Positions 1 to 11,263 are shown, counted from the first letter of the stretch. The stretch: 43,425 bases of DNA from CAYVFC01 sp964450715 (GCA_964450715.1 CAYVFC010000063.1:1-43425); one strand, 5' to 3'. A program made the numbers and translations. The notes: a model not told the origin generated them from the sequence alone.

Positions 1-3000
1 GGACAGGGCCTGGCCGCGGGCGGCCCGGCCGGGACCGGCGGCGTCGGAGGCGTGGGCGATGGCGGCGGCGGCGGCGGCGGCGGAATCGGCCGCGTCGTCA
101 TCAGCCAGGGCCCGGACTACATACTGATGGAGAACGACGACCAGGCCGCGGCCGATGCCAATCCGATGACGCCCTGGGTCAACGACGCGTTTTTGGCCTA
201 CGCCGGGGATATGGCCAACCTGACCATCAGCAGCCAGATAACTTCTACCTATTACAACCTGGGTAATGCCAACGAGACCGGCGAAACGGCCGTGGATCTA
301 GCGGATATCTTCAACTACCACCTCGAGGTGATGAGCGCCGACACCTCGGCCATGACCGCCGACTATACCGGCGCCCAGATCGGCTGCGGCGCGGACGACA
401 CCTCGCCCGATGCGGTCTACCGCTTCACGCCCTCGCAATCGACCACCGCGCACATCTCGCTCGTGGGTACGACCTTCAACGCGGTGCTGTCCCTGTTCGA
501 CGGGTCGCCCGACGGGGCTGTCGAGACCTTCATCTCGCCCGATACGATCGTTCGCCAGAGCGTCGCCGTGACCAACGATACCGGCGGCGAGCTCGTCGAC
601 CACCAGGTCCGGCTCGCCATCGACAACACCCACACCACCTTCTGGGCCAACGTGGCCGCGAACGGCGACGATATACGGGTCTTTGACAGCGACGGCACGA
701 CCGGGCTCGATTACTGGATCGAGGCTTTCGACGCCTCGTCGGATTCGGCCACCATCTGGGTCGAGGTGCCAAGCCTGCCCGCCGGCGGCAAGACCCTCTA
801 CCTCCATTACGGGATCCCGGGGGCACCGGCGGCCAGCGACATGGACGCCACCTTCATCCTGGCCGACGACTTTGACGCCGTTAGCGGGTTGGACACCGGC
901 AAGTGGGAGGTCGTCAACGAGGGTGTTATGGGGGGAGCCGTCGTCAGCAGCGGAATCCTCAACGTCTGGTCGGACGGCGACATGGCGTATTTAGATAATG
1001 ACGACGCCACATTTGTCATCAATACGGTCCCCATCGACCCGGTCGCGCATCCGGACTACATCGTGGAAGCCGGGGTCACCACCTGGGACGAGCACGATTG
1101 GAGCATCCTGCTCGCGTTGCGGGGCTCAAACGCCCTGGACGCGAAGCTGTTCGTCGCCGCGCTGGATACCGGGGGATTCGATACCTACCTCACTTATTTC
1201 AATAGAGACTCTTACGGTGTCGAGGGCCCCTACTTTCTACCGGGTCAAGAAGTCTTTTTTAACGCCCAGCCCGCAGTAGTGCGGCTGGACATGATCCGCA
1301 GCGCGAACACCATTTACGGCTACTACGACGGCATGCGGTTCGACGACGATGCGGAGACCGACGCTTCCTGGGATCGGGCCATGTCTTACATCGCCCTGAC
1401 GTGTAACTACGGTTACACGGTAGGCAACAGCTTCGACTGGGTGCGGGTGCGCAAGTGGGCCGACCCCGAGCCGGTGGCCACGGTCAACAATGATCCGCTG
1501 AACCCTGCCGCGGGGATCGACGTGGAGAGCGGCGCGGTCAGCGTGGTACAGGGGGGCGACACCTCGATCATCCTGGACAACGTGGAGAGCGCCCGCATCG
1601 GCTGCTCGGCCGATCCGTCCGCGCCCGACGCCCTGTTCCGCTTCACCTTGACCAGTACCCGCGAGATCGAGATCGACGCGGCCGGCTCCTCCTATGACGT
1701 GGTGCTGGGGCTTTTCACCGAGAGCGCCATGACCCTGGCGCCCGACCCGGTCGAGCAGATGCAGAACAACGCCCATCCGGTGGCGGACGGCAACCCGGTC
1801 GGCAGCGTTGACGATAAATGGAAGGTCTACACGGGCGACCTGCAGAACCTGACCAACGCGCTGAGCGGACAGGTCTTCCAGTACACGAGCAACGCGGCCA
1901 ATACCAACGAGACCGCCTCCTCCGCCTTTGACCTCGGCAACGTGTTCAACCAGAGGGTGCTGGCCGGCGCCGCCACTACCAGCTTCATGAGCGCGGACTA
2001 CTCGGATGCCACTATCGGCTGCGGCGCGGATACCGAGGCGCCGGACGCGGTTTACGCCTTTACCGCATCCCAGACCACCGTGTTGCACGTCAGCACCGAG
2101 GGCACGGGCTGGGGCTCGGTGATATCGCTCTTCGACTCCCTGGGCGACGGGTATACCGGTACGGTTACCTATCTGTCGGCGAGCGAGCCCGACCCCCACC
2201 CCCTGGGCGGCTTTGACGGCTGGTGCCCCTATGCCTCGGTCAGCTGTTTTTCCTATGACCCCAGTAACTTCGATCCCGCCGATCCGCTCTGGGATCCGGA
2301 AGCCGCCCCGGACGTGATCCTCGACTGCGGCATCTCGACCTTTGATTCCACGCTGTCGGAGTTCACCAACTGGGACGGCCCGGGTTGCACGAGCAGCATG
2401 CCCACGCCGATAAATCTCACCCAGAGCAACGGACCGGACATCGTCGTGCTGCCCATGGGCAACCTCACCATCTCGGCAGGGGCTACGCTCAGGCTGACCG
2501 GCGACAGGCCGGTAGTGCTGGCCGTGTACGGAAACGCGACCATCAACGGCAGCATCGATGCCGGCGCTGCCGGCGCCACTCCGGGCCCGGGCGGTGACGT
2601 CTCGTGTACCTGGGGTACGGGCAGCGGAGGAAAAGCCGGGACAAATAATGCGGGCAGCGGCGGCGGCGGCGGCGGATTCGGCGCTGTCGGTGGTCAGGGC
2701 GGCGACGCTAACGTAGACAGCATTACCGGCGGTAGTGGGGGATATGTCGTAGGCAGCCCCCTGCTGGTTCCGCTCCGCGGCGGCTGCGCGGGCGGCCCGG
2801 GCGCCGAGGCTGATCTCACCACTTCGGGCAATCCCGCTTCCGGCGGCGGCGGCGGCGGCGCCGTGCAGATCTCGGCAGCCGGTACCCTCACCGTGGGCTC
2901 GACCGGGGTCATCTCGACTCAGGGCGGCGGCGGCGGCGCGGGTGTCGAGGCCCAGGACGGCGGCGGCGGCGGTGGCTCGGGAGGAGCCATCCTGTTGGAG

Positions 3001-6000
3001 GGCGGCTCGATCTCTATCGATCCGAGCGCCTGGGTAACGGTCAACGGCGGCGGCGGCGGTGCTGGCAATCCCACCGGTTCAGCGTGTGCCACCGACGGCT
3101 CGGACGGCGATACCGACAGCGATACCGCGGCCGCGGGCGGGACGAACTGCGATACTGGCGGAGATGGCGGCGCGGGCGCGGTAGCCGACGCTGTAAGCGA
3201 CAATGCAGCGGATGCCGGTACCGAGGGAGGCATGCAGGACGGCGGCGGCGGCGGCGGCGGCGGCATCGGCCGCGTGGTCATCAAAGGGTACAACAGCGCG
3301 GCTTCGGGAGCCGGGCATTGGAAGCTGGACGAGAGCTCGGGCCTGGTCGCGGCCGATAGCAGCGGCCGCGGCAATGACGGCTCGCTGGTCAATATGACCG
3401 GAAGCGAGTGGGAGGCGGGCGCGGTCAACAATGCCCTGGACTTCGACGGCAACGACGACGGCGTGGCCATCGGCGATATCGATGCCAGCGTCAAGACCGT
3501 GGCCTTCTGGATCAAGCCCAGAAACCTGGGCGATGCGCAGGAAGGCCCCTACGGTTTCGGCGTTTCGGGCTGGGTCGATCCGCACGAAGCCCTTTTCGAT
3601 GACAGTGTCTACGCCTCCATGTCGGGCGCGAGCAAGAGCATCGTCTGGCACGGCTTTGGCCTGGACGGGGTGGCCGGGACCATCGACGGCATCGAGGTCG
3701 CGGTCAAGAAGAAGACTTTTGACACCCAGACCGGTTACTCGATAGGGGCCGAGCTCTCCGGGGACGGTGGAGCCACCTTTACCTCGGTCAAGTCGGTCTC
3801 CTTCAACAATACCGCGGATGACATCCATGTCTTTGGCGCCTCGAGCGACCTCTGGGGCGGGAGCTGGGTGCCCGGCGATTTCAGCGAGGCGAATTTCAGG
3901 CTCAGGCTGACCGGCACCGTGCCGGGAGACTCGGATTCGCTCTATCTCTACATCGACTACATCACGGTCACGGTTCACTACTCCGCCGTGGGCAGCGGGG
4001 TTACCGGCTTCAAGTCGACCGAGCAGTTCGAAAACAACATCGGATGGATACAACCGCAATGGGCGAAGTACGATGACGACTATAGAGCTTACTCTACCGT
4101 CCCCTCGTACTCTACCGATTCGGTGGATTACTACTCCTTCGTGGACCCGGACACGGGAACGCCCTTTGCCTTGCCCTCGGGCAGTACCATCCAGGGGATA
4201 GAGGTCGTGCTGGTGGATACGGAAACCACCGGCAAGTTCGACGATAATAACCCGGACGGAGAGCTGGGGTATCGGGTACTACTTTCTGGCGATTCCGGGG
4301 CGAGCTGGACCGACGCACAGACGGACACAGGGGTCCCCCTTCCCCCCGGCGACAAGGCGTTTGGCGGCTCTGCCGACGACTGGGGCCGTACCTGGACCAG
4401 CAGCGAGATCAACTCGGGATTCCGCCTGAGAGTCGAGACATTCGTCACAAGCATAACGGCTGGTTCTTGGTTCTATATCGATCAGATCAAGGTCAAGGTC
4501 TACTACTACGACAACGGCGGCAATACCGGGGCCATGGCCCCGTCCGGCTTTGAGGCGCCCGATCCCGCGGGCTGGGTGAGGTCCGCTCGTGCGCGCGGCA
4601 GCGATGATCTGTATGCCACGGCTCCGGCCGACCAGAGCGAGGTCTTCGGTCCGTTCGGCCTGATCGTACCTACCTATGATATCGTGGAGGGCATCACCGT
4701 ACGGGTGGAGGCCAACCAGGGCGGGGGAAGCCCGGCCGGGCTGTTCGCCGAGCTCTCCTGGGACGGCGGGGCGACTTATACAGCAGTTACCAGGTTCAGG
4801 CAGTGGACCAGCTCCACCGATACGGTGCTGGTCTTCGGCGGACCAGGCGACAGCTGGGGACGCTCCTGGACGCCGGAGGAGCTCGGCTATCTCGACTTCA
4901 GGCTGCGGCTGACGCGCGATGCGCAGGCGGCCGATCTGTTCGTGGACAACGTGACCGTTCAGGTGAGCTCCTCGCCGACCGGCTCTCTGGTGGGTACCGG
5001 GATCATCGATCTCGACGGCGCGGGCACCTATATCGGGACAGGCCCCGGCGGCGTATTGACCGCTCCCGGCTTTGTCTCGCCCACCTTTTACGTGGACGGT
5101 GTGCAGAGCAGCACGCTAAGCGCCGACACCTGGCAGCACGTGGCTGTCACCGCGGATAAGGCGATCAATGTCACCAACCTGGTGCTGGGCAAGGTCGGGC
5201 CGGTCGTATTCGACGGGATGCTGGACGACGTGCGCCTCTTCGGAGGCGTGTTCGACGAAGCTGCTATCGCCAGGCTGGCCGGCGCGGACGACTGCTACTG
5301 GGGGGATGCCAGCGGCAGGCAGTACTGGTTCTGCCCGCTGCCGACCACCTGGCAGGACGCGCGGGCCGCTTGCCTGGATGCGGGCATGGATCTGGTGCGG
5401 GTCGATGATACGGCGGAAAACAGCGCCCTGAGCGCGGTGATTCCCGGGGATATCTGGATCGGAGCCAACGACCGCGGACTGGAGACCGTGTGGGTCTGGT
5501 CGGACAACAACGAGCAGTTCTGGTCGGGTGACTACTTGGCGGGTAACCCGGTAGGAGGGCTGTACAACAACTGGGGCGCGTCGCAGCCCGATGACGCGGG
5601 TGGGGTCGAGGACTGCGGAATGATGATGGCGGGCGGCGCCTGGAGCGACGAGGACTGCGCGTCCGAGCACGGATTCGCCTGCGAGAGCGCCTTTGCGGCC
5701 AACGAGGACGATGCGAGCGCGCTACAGGTGGACGTCGAGAACGGCACGGTGACCGTGATCGAGGGCGGCGATACCACCTTCATGGCCGCGGACCTGGACG
5801 CGGCGGCCATCGGCTGCGGCGCGGCTACGAGCGCCCCGGACGCGGTCTTCCAGCTCACCATTACCTCCACGCGGGAGGTCGAGGTCGACACGGCCGGATC
5901 GAGCTTTGACACGGTGCTGGCCCTGTTCACCGACGCCGGTTACCCCTTTACGGCGCTCGAGTGCGACGGAACCGCGGGCGGGCCCCCGGCCGCGATCACC

Positions 6001-7185
6001 AGGGTGCTGGACCCGGGCGTATACTACGCGGTGCTGTCGAACGAGACCTTGGGCGGCGGCCCCTACGCCATGACGCTGCGCGATACCTCGGTGGCGAACG
6101 GCGACCAGGGCAACCGGCTGACCTGTACGGCTTCTAACGATCTCATCTACCCGGTGGAGGCCGGCCAGCCCTATTACCTGGTGGTCAAGGGCACAGGCGC
6201 GGGCCAGAAGGGCGACTATCCTCTGACGGTGGAGTCGGTAGGGCCGGTTCCGGATATCGGCTGCGGGGCGGCGCCCACCTCCCACGACGCCTTCTTCAGG
6301 TTCAGCTTGTTGAGCCCGACCACCGTGAAGATCGACGTTGAACCGAGCGCGCCCGGCACGGTCGTCTCGCTCTATGATGTGTCCCTGATCACCGGGCTCG
6401 GCGATTTTGATATCGATAGCCCGAGCAACGCCGACATAGATTGCGCGGATACGGCGTCGCCGATCACCATGTCGCTGCCCGCGGGCGATTACTACGCGGT
6501 GGTCAAGAACCAGGGCACCTCCTGGGGCGCGGGATCCCAGCCCTTTGAGCTCGTCATCAAGGACCTGGGAGCTGCCAGCTCGTTCGTCTGCGACACCGAC
6601 GACGGCGACCTCGAGACCCGGATCGTACAGAGCCTGGATCCGGGTACCTATTACGCGGTGGTCTCCGGGACCACTGCCTCGGGCGGCTCCTACGAGCTTT
6701 CCGTGCGGGATACCGCTTCAGCAGCAGGCGGCTCGCTGCTGGCCTGCAGCGCCACCGGGGAGCTGACCCACTCGCTCGACCAGGGGCTGGACTACTACCT
6801 GGTGGTCAAGGGTACGGGACCGGCCGAGCTGGGCGCCTACGAGCTGGTGATCGACTCGGTCGACCCGGGCGCCATCGCGGACATCGGCTGCGGCGCGGAC
6901 GCGTTCTCGAAGGAGGCCTTTTTCCGATTCCAGATGACCGAGTCGGCCACCGTAACCATCGATACGGAGGGATCGCAGCTCGATACCGTGATCGCGCTCT
7001 ATCCAGGTGACACCACCGTCTTCAACCAGGCCAACGCCATCGCCTGCGACTACGACAGCGGCCCGGACGGGAGCTCGGAGTTGATCGAGCTGCTCGATCC
7101 GGGCGACTACTACCTGGTGGTCAAGAGCAGCCAGCCCTACTGGAGCAACGGGGAGCTTCCCTTCAATCTTTGGGTCGGTAAGTAG
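1..7185 (+). CDS. Giant modular surface adhesin-like protein, 5'-truncated
   Basis: The reading frame is open from base 1, so the true start and any signal peptide lie upstream; a GTG at 52 is internal. About 2394 residues are visible. Modules in order: Gly-rich tail ending GIGRVVI (58-102); pre-peptidase (PPC)-like module with IGCGAD..PDAVYRF (about 280-520); DUF2341 plus ConA-like fold (540-1490); two more PPC-like modules (1519-2140); Gly-rich region opening with DVILDCGISTFDST and again ending GIGRVVI (2300-3290); N-terminal half of a LamG domain (3316-3540); three related beta-sandwich units with a (L/D)SWGRSW-type motif (3540-4975); C-terminal half of the LamG domain (5000-5280); C-type lectin domain with EDC, WSDEDC and FACE (5287-5690); then about five PPC-like repeats to the end. 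No catalytic module was recognised. The role is inferred to be glycan or surface binding outside the cell. The family style matches large myxobacterial secreted proteins. Confidence 0.85.
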   Translation, partial: GQGLAAGGPAGTGGVGGVGDGGGGGGGGIGRVVISQGPDYILMENDDQAAADANPMTPWVNDAFLAYAGDMANLTISSQITSTYYNLGNANETGETAVDLADIFNYHLEVMSADTSAMTADYTGAQIGCGADDTSPDAVYRFTPSQSTTAHISLVGTTFNAVLSLFDGSPDGAVETFISPDTIVRQSVAVTNDTGGELVDHQVRLAIDNTHTTFWANVAANGDDIRVFDSDGTTGLDYWIEAFDASSDSATIWVEVPSLPAGGKTLYLHYGIPGAPAASDMDATFILADDFDAVSGLDTGKWEVVNEGVMGGAVVSSGILNVWSDGDMAYLDNDDATFVINTVPIDPVAHPDYIVEAGVTTWDEHDWSILLALRGSNALDAKLFVAALDTGGFDTYLTYFNRDSYGVEGPYFLPGQEVFFNAQPAVVRLDMIRSANTIYGYYDGMRFDDDAETDASWDRAMSYIALTCNYGYTVGNSFDWVRVRKWADPEPVATVNNDPLNPAAGIDVESGAVSVVQGGDTSIILDNVESARIGCSADPSAPDALFRFTLTSTREIEIDAAGSSYDVVLGLFTESAMTLAPDPVEQMQNNAHPVADGNPVGSVDDKWKVYTGDLQNLTNALSGQVFQYTSNAANTNETASSAFDLGNVFNQRVLAGAATTSFMSADYSDATIGCGADTEAPDAVYAFTASQTTVLHVSTEGTGWGSVISLFDSLGDGYTGTVTYLSASEPDPHPLGGFDGWCPYASVSCFSYDPSNFDPADPLWDPEAAPDVILDCGISTFDSTLSEFTNWDGPGCTSSMPTPINLTQSNGPDIVVLPMGNLTISAGATLRLTGDRPVVLAVYGNATINGSIDAGAAGATPGPGGDVSCTWGTGSGGKAGTNNAGSGGGGGGFGAVGGQGGDANVDSITGGSGGYVVGSPLLVPLRGGCAGGPGAEADLTTSGNPASGGGGGGAVQISAAGTLTVGSTGVISTQGGGGGAGVEAQDGGGGGGSGGAILLEGGSISIDPSAWVTVNGGGGGAGNPTGSACATDGSDGDTDSDTAAAGGTNCDTGGDGGAGAVADAVSDNAADAGTEGGMQDGGGGGGGGIGRVVIKGYNSAASGAGHWKLDESSGLVAADSSGRGNDGSLVNMTGSEWEAGAVNNALDFDGNDDGVAIGDIDASVKTVAFWIKPRNLGDAQEGPYGFGVSGWVDPHEALFDDSVYASMSGASKSIVWHGFGLDGVAGTIDGIEVAVKKKTFDTQTGYSIGAELSGDGGATFTSVKSVSFNNTADDIHVFGASSDLWGGSWVPGDFSEANFRLRLTGTVPGDSDSLYLYIDYITVTVHYSAVGSGVTGFKSTEQFENNIGWIQPQWAKYDDDYRAYSTVPSYSTDSVDYYSFVDPDTGTPFALPSGSTIQGIEVVLVDTETTGKFDDNNPDGELGYRVLLSGDSGASWTDAQTDTGVPLPPGDKAFGGSADDWGRTWTSSEINSGFRLRVETFVTSITAGSWFYIDQIKVKVYYYDNGGNTGAMAPSGFEAPDPAGWVRSARARGSDDLYATAPADQSEVFGPFGLIVPTYDIVEGITVRVEANQGGGSPAGLFAELSWDGGATYTAVTRFRQWTSSTDTVLVFGGPGDSWGRSWTPEELGYLDFRLRLTRDAQAADLFVDNVTVQVSSSPTGSLVGTGIIDLDGAGTYIGTGPGGVLTAPGFVSPTFYVDGVQSSTLSADTWQHVAVTADKAINVTNLVLGKVGPVVFDGMLDDVRLFGGVFDEAAIARLAGADDCYWGDASGRQYWFCPLPTTWQDARAACLDAGMDLVRVDDTAENSALSAVIPGDIWIGANDRGLETVWVWSDNNEQFWSGDYLAGNPVGGLYNNWGASQPDDAGGVEDCGMMMAGGAWSDEDCASEHGFACESAFAANEDDASALQVDVENGTVTVIEGGDTTFMAADLDAAAIGCGAATSAPDAVFQLTITSTREVEVDTAGSSFDTVLALFTDAGYPFTALECDGTAGGPPAAITRVLDPGVYYAVLSNETLGGGPYAMTLRDTSVANGDQGNRLTCTASNDLIYPVEAGQPYYLVVKGTGAGQKGDYPLTVESVGPVPDIGCGAAPTSHDAFFRFSLLSPTTVKIDVEPSAPGTVVSLYDVSLITGLGDFDIDSPSNADIDCADTASPITMSLPAGDYYAVVKNQGTSWGAGSQPFELVIKDLGAASSFVCDTDDGDLETRIVQSLDPGTYYAVVSGTTASGGSYELSVRDTASAAGGSLLACSATGELTHSLDQGLDYYLVVKGTGPAELGAYELVIDSVDPGAIADIGCGADAFSKEAFFRFQMTESATVTIDTEGSQLDTVIALYPGDTTVFNQANAIACDYDSGPDGSSELIELLDPGDYYLVVKSSQPYWSNGELPFNLWVGK

Positions 7186-7200
7186 TGCGCCCCTGTGTTG

Positions 7201-7229
7201 GAGATTTCTCGCTTCGCTCGAAATGACAC
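7201..7229. repeat. Short TCGCTTCGCTCGAAATGAC-type repeat fragment
   Basis: The gap between two convergent genes holds a short sequence ending TCGCTTCGCTCGAAATGACA. It resembles widely scattered intergenic repeats of the 'CTTCGCTC...AATGACA' kind. It can form only a weak hairpin, there is no T run, and no other copy is present in this window. Confidence 0.3.
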
Positions 7230-7265
7230 GAAAACGGCTTCTGACGAAGGTGAAGAGGCGTAGCT

Positions 7266-8762
7266 CTATTGGCCGATGAGACGGGCAGTGGGGAAGTTTG
7301 CCCGGTCCGGACTCTTGCCGAAGACGATGATGCGGGTCAGCCGTTCGATGAAGGAGCGGCGCGAGCTCCCGCGGCCCAGCTCGAGATCGGTGACCGCGAT
7401 GCGCTGGACCAGGAACAGGGTCTCGCCCCTACCGCCCGGGCAGGGCTTCACGTACTCGCCCAGCGAGTGAAGGGCCATGGGCAGGCCGTTCTGGTCCCGC
7501 CCCAGGTAGAGCATGATGTGCCCGGGAAAGTGCAGCAGCGCGATGCCGTTTTGCACGGCCCGGTCCAGCATCTGGAGCCTTTTGCGCTCGGTATCCGACT
7601 CCTTGATCTCGATGGCGTAGGTGCCGGTCTGCGCCTGCCAGCGGCTGTGGCGCGGCATGGCCAGGCCAAAGGCGGCGAACAGGTCGAGCAAAAAGCGGGA
7701 GCAGTCGCGACCGCGCCGGGTTCCTCCCCAGCCGAAAGGCTCGTTCAGGTACTCGAAGGCGGTCTGCAGGAAAGCGCGGCGGGTCAGCGGGCGTCGGGTT
7801 GTCGTCATGCCCTCGACCGGCTCTGCCAGGTGAAAGCCGCTCGGCGACGCCAGGAGGATCTTCCCGATATCGCGCGCCACAGGCACGGTATGATGGCGCT
7901 CCAGGGAAAAGGGCGTACCGTCGTCAGCGTCGAGCCGCGCCGCCGAGGTCGCCCGCAGCCGTTCGCCTTTCAGAAATGTATCGGCGAGATCGGGCGGAAC
8001 GGGCGGGGAGAGCGGGATATCGGGGGTGGCCCAGCCCAGCGCATAGGCGGTGCGCACCAGCAGCATCTCGTTCGGCCAGACGCGCAGCACCTGTACGACT
8101 TCCTGGGGGCGAATGCTGCTGCAAGCGTTGCGGTCATAGGTGAGATCCAGATCGGGCTTGTACAGGCCGCCGTCGAAGGGGGCGCAGCGGATCTGGATCT
8201 GGCCCAGGGCGACGTGTAACCGGGGGCGTAGCTCCCGAACAAGAGCCCGCGGATCGGCCTCGAAAGCGGCCGAACGGTCGCCAGAGAGCTGCTCGCCCCG
8301 GCGATCCAGGTAGCGGCCCGAGGCGACCAGCTCTCGCAGGTAATCGAGCCGTCTGTTGAGCTCGAGCTCGAGCTGCGCCTTGTTCACCGGGCCGGCGAGA
8401 ATCTGCCGCGAAAAATCGGCGCGGTTCTCCCGCGCTTCCAAAGCGGCGTTGTATTGATCGATCTCTTCGATCGAGAGCAGCACCTCGTCCGGATCGGCTA
8501 CGCCCCCCAGCCGTTGTACCCAGTAGCTCACCCGCAAATGCTCCGGGCCTACCGGGGGAAGGCCCCAGGGGGCGCTGCCGCGCTTGGCGCAGCTTCGCTC
8601 CACCGCCGCGGACCTGCCGCCGGACGGCATCGGCTCCCGCTCGGAGCAGCAACCCGAGATCAGCGCGGCCAGCGCCGCTGTCCAGGCCAGCGCCGCGGCG
8701 ATACGAAGGGGCGCTCGTGCCGCCGGTCTGGCGGGCGGCGCTGCGACTGACGTGTGCGACAT
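7266..8762 (-). CDS. SH3/NlpC-P60 family lipoprotein (cell-wall peptidase)
   Basis: Probable periplasmic or outer-membrane-anchored cysteine peptidase cutting peptidoglycan stem peptides (about 498 aa). The N-terminus has a hydrophobic stretch ending in LISGC, a lipobox. The middle (about residues 70-300) fits the N-terminal/SH3-type domains of the NlpC/P60-SH3 family. The catalytic Cys is in GRDCSRF (about C354) and the His in PGHIMLYLG (about H415), with a following ALHS that can supply the third residue. I chose the ATG at 8762 because an AAGGG lies 8 bases upstream and the lipoprotein signal follows directly; an in-frame ATG at 8810 would add 16 residues and overlap the upstream gene. It follows the DUF362 gene by 26 bases and is probably co-transcribed. 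Confidence 0.85.
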   Translation of the reverse strand: MSHTSVAAPPARPAARAPLRIAAALAWTAALAALISGCCSEREPMPSGGRSAAVERSCAKRGSAPWGLPPVGPEHLRVSYWVQRLGGVADPDEVLLSIEEIDQYNAALEARENRADFSRQILAGPVNKAQLELELNRRLDYLRELVASGRYLDRRGEQLSGDRSAAFEADPRALVRELRPRLHVALGQIQIRCAPFDGGLYKPDLDLTYDRNACSSIRPQEVVQVLRVWPNEMLLVRTAYALGWATPDIPLSPPVPPDLADTFLKGERLRATSAARLDADDGTPFSLERHHTVPVARDIGKILLASPSGFHLAEPVEGMTTTRRPLTRRAFLQTAFEYLNEPFGWGGTRRGRDCSRFLLDLFAAFGLAMPRHSRWQAQTGTYAIEIKESDTERKRLQMLDRAVQNGIALLHFPGHIMLYLGRDQNGLPMALHSLGEYVKPCPGGRGETLFLVQRIAVTDLELGRGSSRRSFIERLTRIIVFGKSPDRANFPTARLIGQ

Positions 8763-8788
8763 GCCGCCCTTATACCACCGCGCCGGCT

Positions 8789-10297
<1,509 letters not shown>

Positions 10298-10429
10298 CGA
10301 AATCTCCCCCCGCGCTTCGTTGTCTGGGAGCCGCCGCCGCCGACCTTTAACACTCCCCTGACGCGCTGTCTACCGATGCACGCGGCGCTACGCCGTCCGC
10401 ACGCGGTACGGGAAGGGACTGCCACCGTG

Positions 10430-10560
10430 TAAGCGTTCAGGCCTTGGGCAGCGCGGCGGCCAAGGCGCCCGAAAAAGCTCGGCGCCCAGCCGGGCCGGTG
10501 AGGATTGTACTCACGTACATGACGAACCGGCCCGAGGACGAAAGCCGGTTTTTCGGGATG
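10430..10560. repeat. Highly structured intergenic element (nested hairpins) upstream of crcB
   Basis: The 438-base gap between the DUF362 gene and crcB contains one dense block of inverted repeats. CCCGAAAAA (10468-10476) pairs with TTTTTCGGG (10549-10557). Inside it CGGGCCGGT (10491-10499) pairs with ACCGGCCCG (10526-10534), enclosing GTGAG/CTCAC (10498-10502 and 10510-10514). A GCCTTGG/CCAAGGC hairpin (10441-10466) precedes them, and the block starts with GTAAGCGTTCAGG. It looks like a dispersed repetitive element or structured RNA. It lacks the conserved bases of a fluoride riboswitch, despite its position. A possible 65-residue frame across it has no recognisable product. Nothing else was recognised in the gap. 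Confidence 0.55.
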
Positions 10561-10735
10561 GATTGGCCGCCGTCGTTTCAGATACCGACTATCCCCCCTG
10601 AACGGTTACGCCACCGTTTCACCCGTCCGCATTCGGGTTGACCCCCGAGCGCGCCCGGGCTATCTCGACCTCGCGTTTTCGCCGGTTTGCCGAAGGAGAA
10701 ACGCTCTCGAGAATCCGCACCGAACTGAAGGACGC

Positions 10736-11104
10736 ATGAAGACGCTGCTCGTGATCGGTCTGGGGGGATTTCTGGGCTCTATCGCCAGGTACTCGCTGGG
10801 GAGCTATCTAGTGCGCTACTTCGAAGGCACAAGGTTCCCGGTCGGCACCTTCGCGGTCAATGTCCTGGGGTGTTTCGTCATCGGGCTGCTGGGCGGGCTG
10901 ATCGAGCACCGCAACCTGTTCGGTTCGGAAACGCGCCTGATGCTGCTGGTCGGCGTGCTGGGGGGCTTCACCACCTTCTCCGCTTTCGGAAACGAATCGC
11001 TCTTTCTCTTTCGGCAGGGCGAGCACCAGATGGTCCTGCTCTACGTGGGGCTGAGCGTCATCTGCGGCCTGTTCGCGGTCTGGCTCGGCAGCCGCATCGC
11101 TTAG
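10736..11104 (+). CDS. crcB: CrcB/Fluc fluoride ion channel
   Basis: A small four-helix inner-membrane channel that exports fluoride as a dual-topology dimer. The 122-residue length is normal for the family. Diagnostic motifs are GGFLGSIARY at the start, PVGTFAVNVLGCF in the second helix and GGFTTFSAFGNE with the conserved Phe/Thr/Ser track in the third. The ATG follows GAAGGACGC, a usable ribosome-binding site. The TAG stop lies inside the left arm of palindrome A1. No fluoride riboswitch was found upstream. Its right neighbour is a convergent anion-transporter gene. Confidence 0.95.
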   Translation: MKTLLVIGLGGFLGSIARYSLGSYLVRYFEGTRFPVGTFAVNVLGCFVIGLLGGLIEHRNLFGSETRLMLLVGVLGGFTTFSAFGNESLFLFRQGEHQMVLLYVGLSVICGLFAVWLGSRIA

Positions 11105-11263
11105 CGTCCGTGACAAAATAACTCATCCATCTTTCGGGCGGGACGGCCCCGTCTGCTGCGTTGCTCCTTCTCGAAATATCCCCAATATGCCTCGTCGTCG
11201 CGCCTTGCATCCGGGACCGTCGCGCTCCGAAACCTGATCGAGTTATTTTGTCACGGACGCTTA
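11101..11263. repeat. Palindromic element A1 (family A)
   Basis: A 163-bp element with 24-base arms at 11101-11124 and 11240-11263 that are complementary at all but one position (arm core GTGACAAAATAACTC). The centre shares its sequence with A2 (17420-17591) and A3 (24002-24166): GGGCGGG..., then GCTGCGTtGCTCCTtCTCGAA and CTCGTCGTCGCGCC. The arms are not shared with the other copies. It lies between convergent genes, overlaps the crcB stop codon and could act as a bidirectional terminator. Confidence 0.8.

Noticed and set aside
1237..2199. 320-residue minus-strand open frame
   Set aside because: It lies fully inside the adhesin gene and has Val/Gly/Arg-rich shadow composition and no family features.
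2640..3280. GGCGGC-rich tracts as possible microsatellite or CRISPR-like repeats
   Set aside because: They are in-frame poly-Gly codons of the adhesin; there are no spaced identical repeats.
2919..3515. Long Pro/Ala-rich minus-strand frames opposite the giant adhesin
   Set aside because: They are the complement of Gly-rich codons, with no start site or recognisable domain.
10298..10735. Fluoride riboswitch upstream of crcB
   Set aside because: The position is right, but I could not find the conserved crcB-motif segments (GATG...TTC and the GCTGATGAC...CC end). The structured block there has a different layout.
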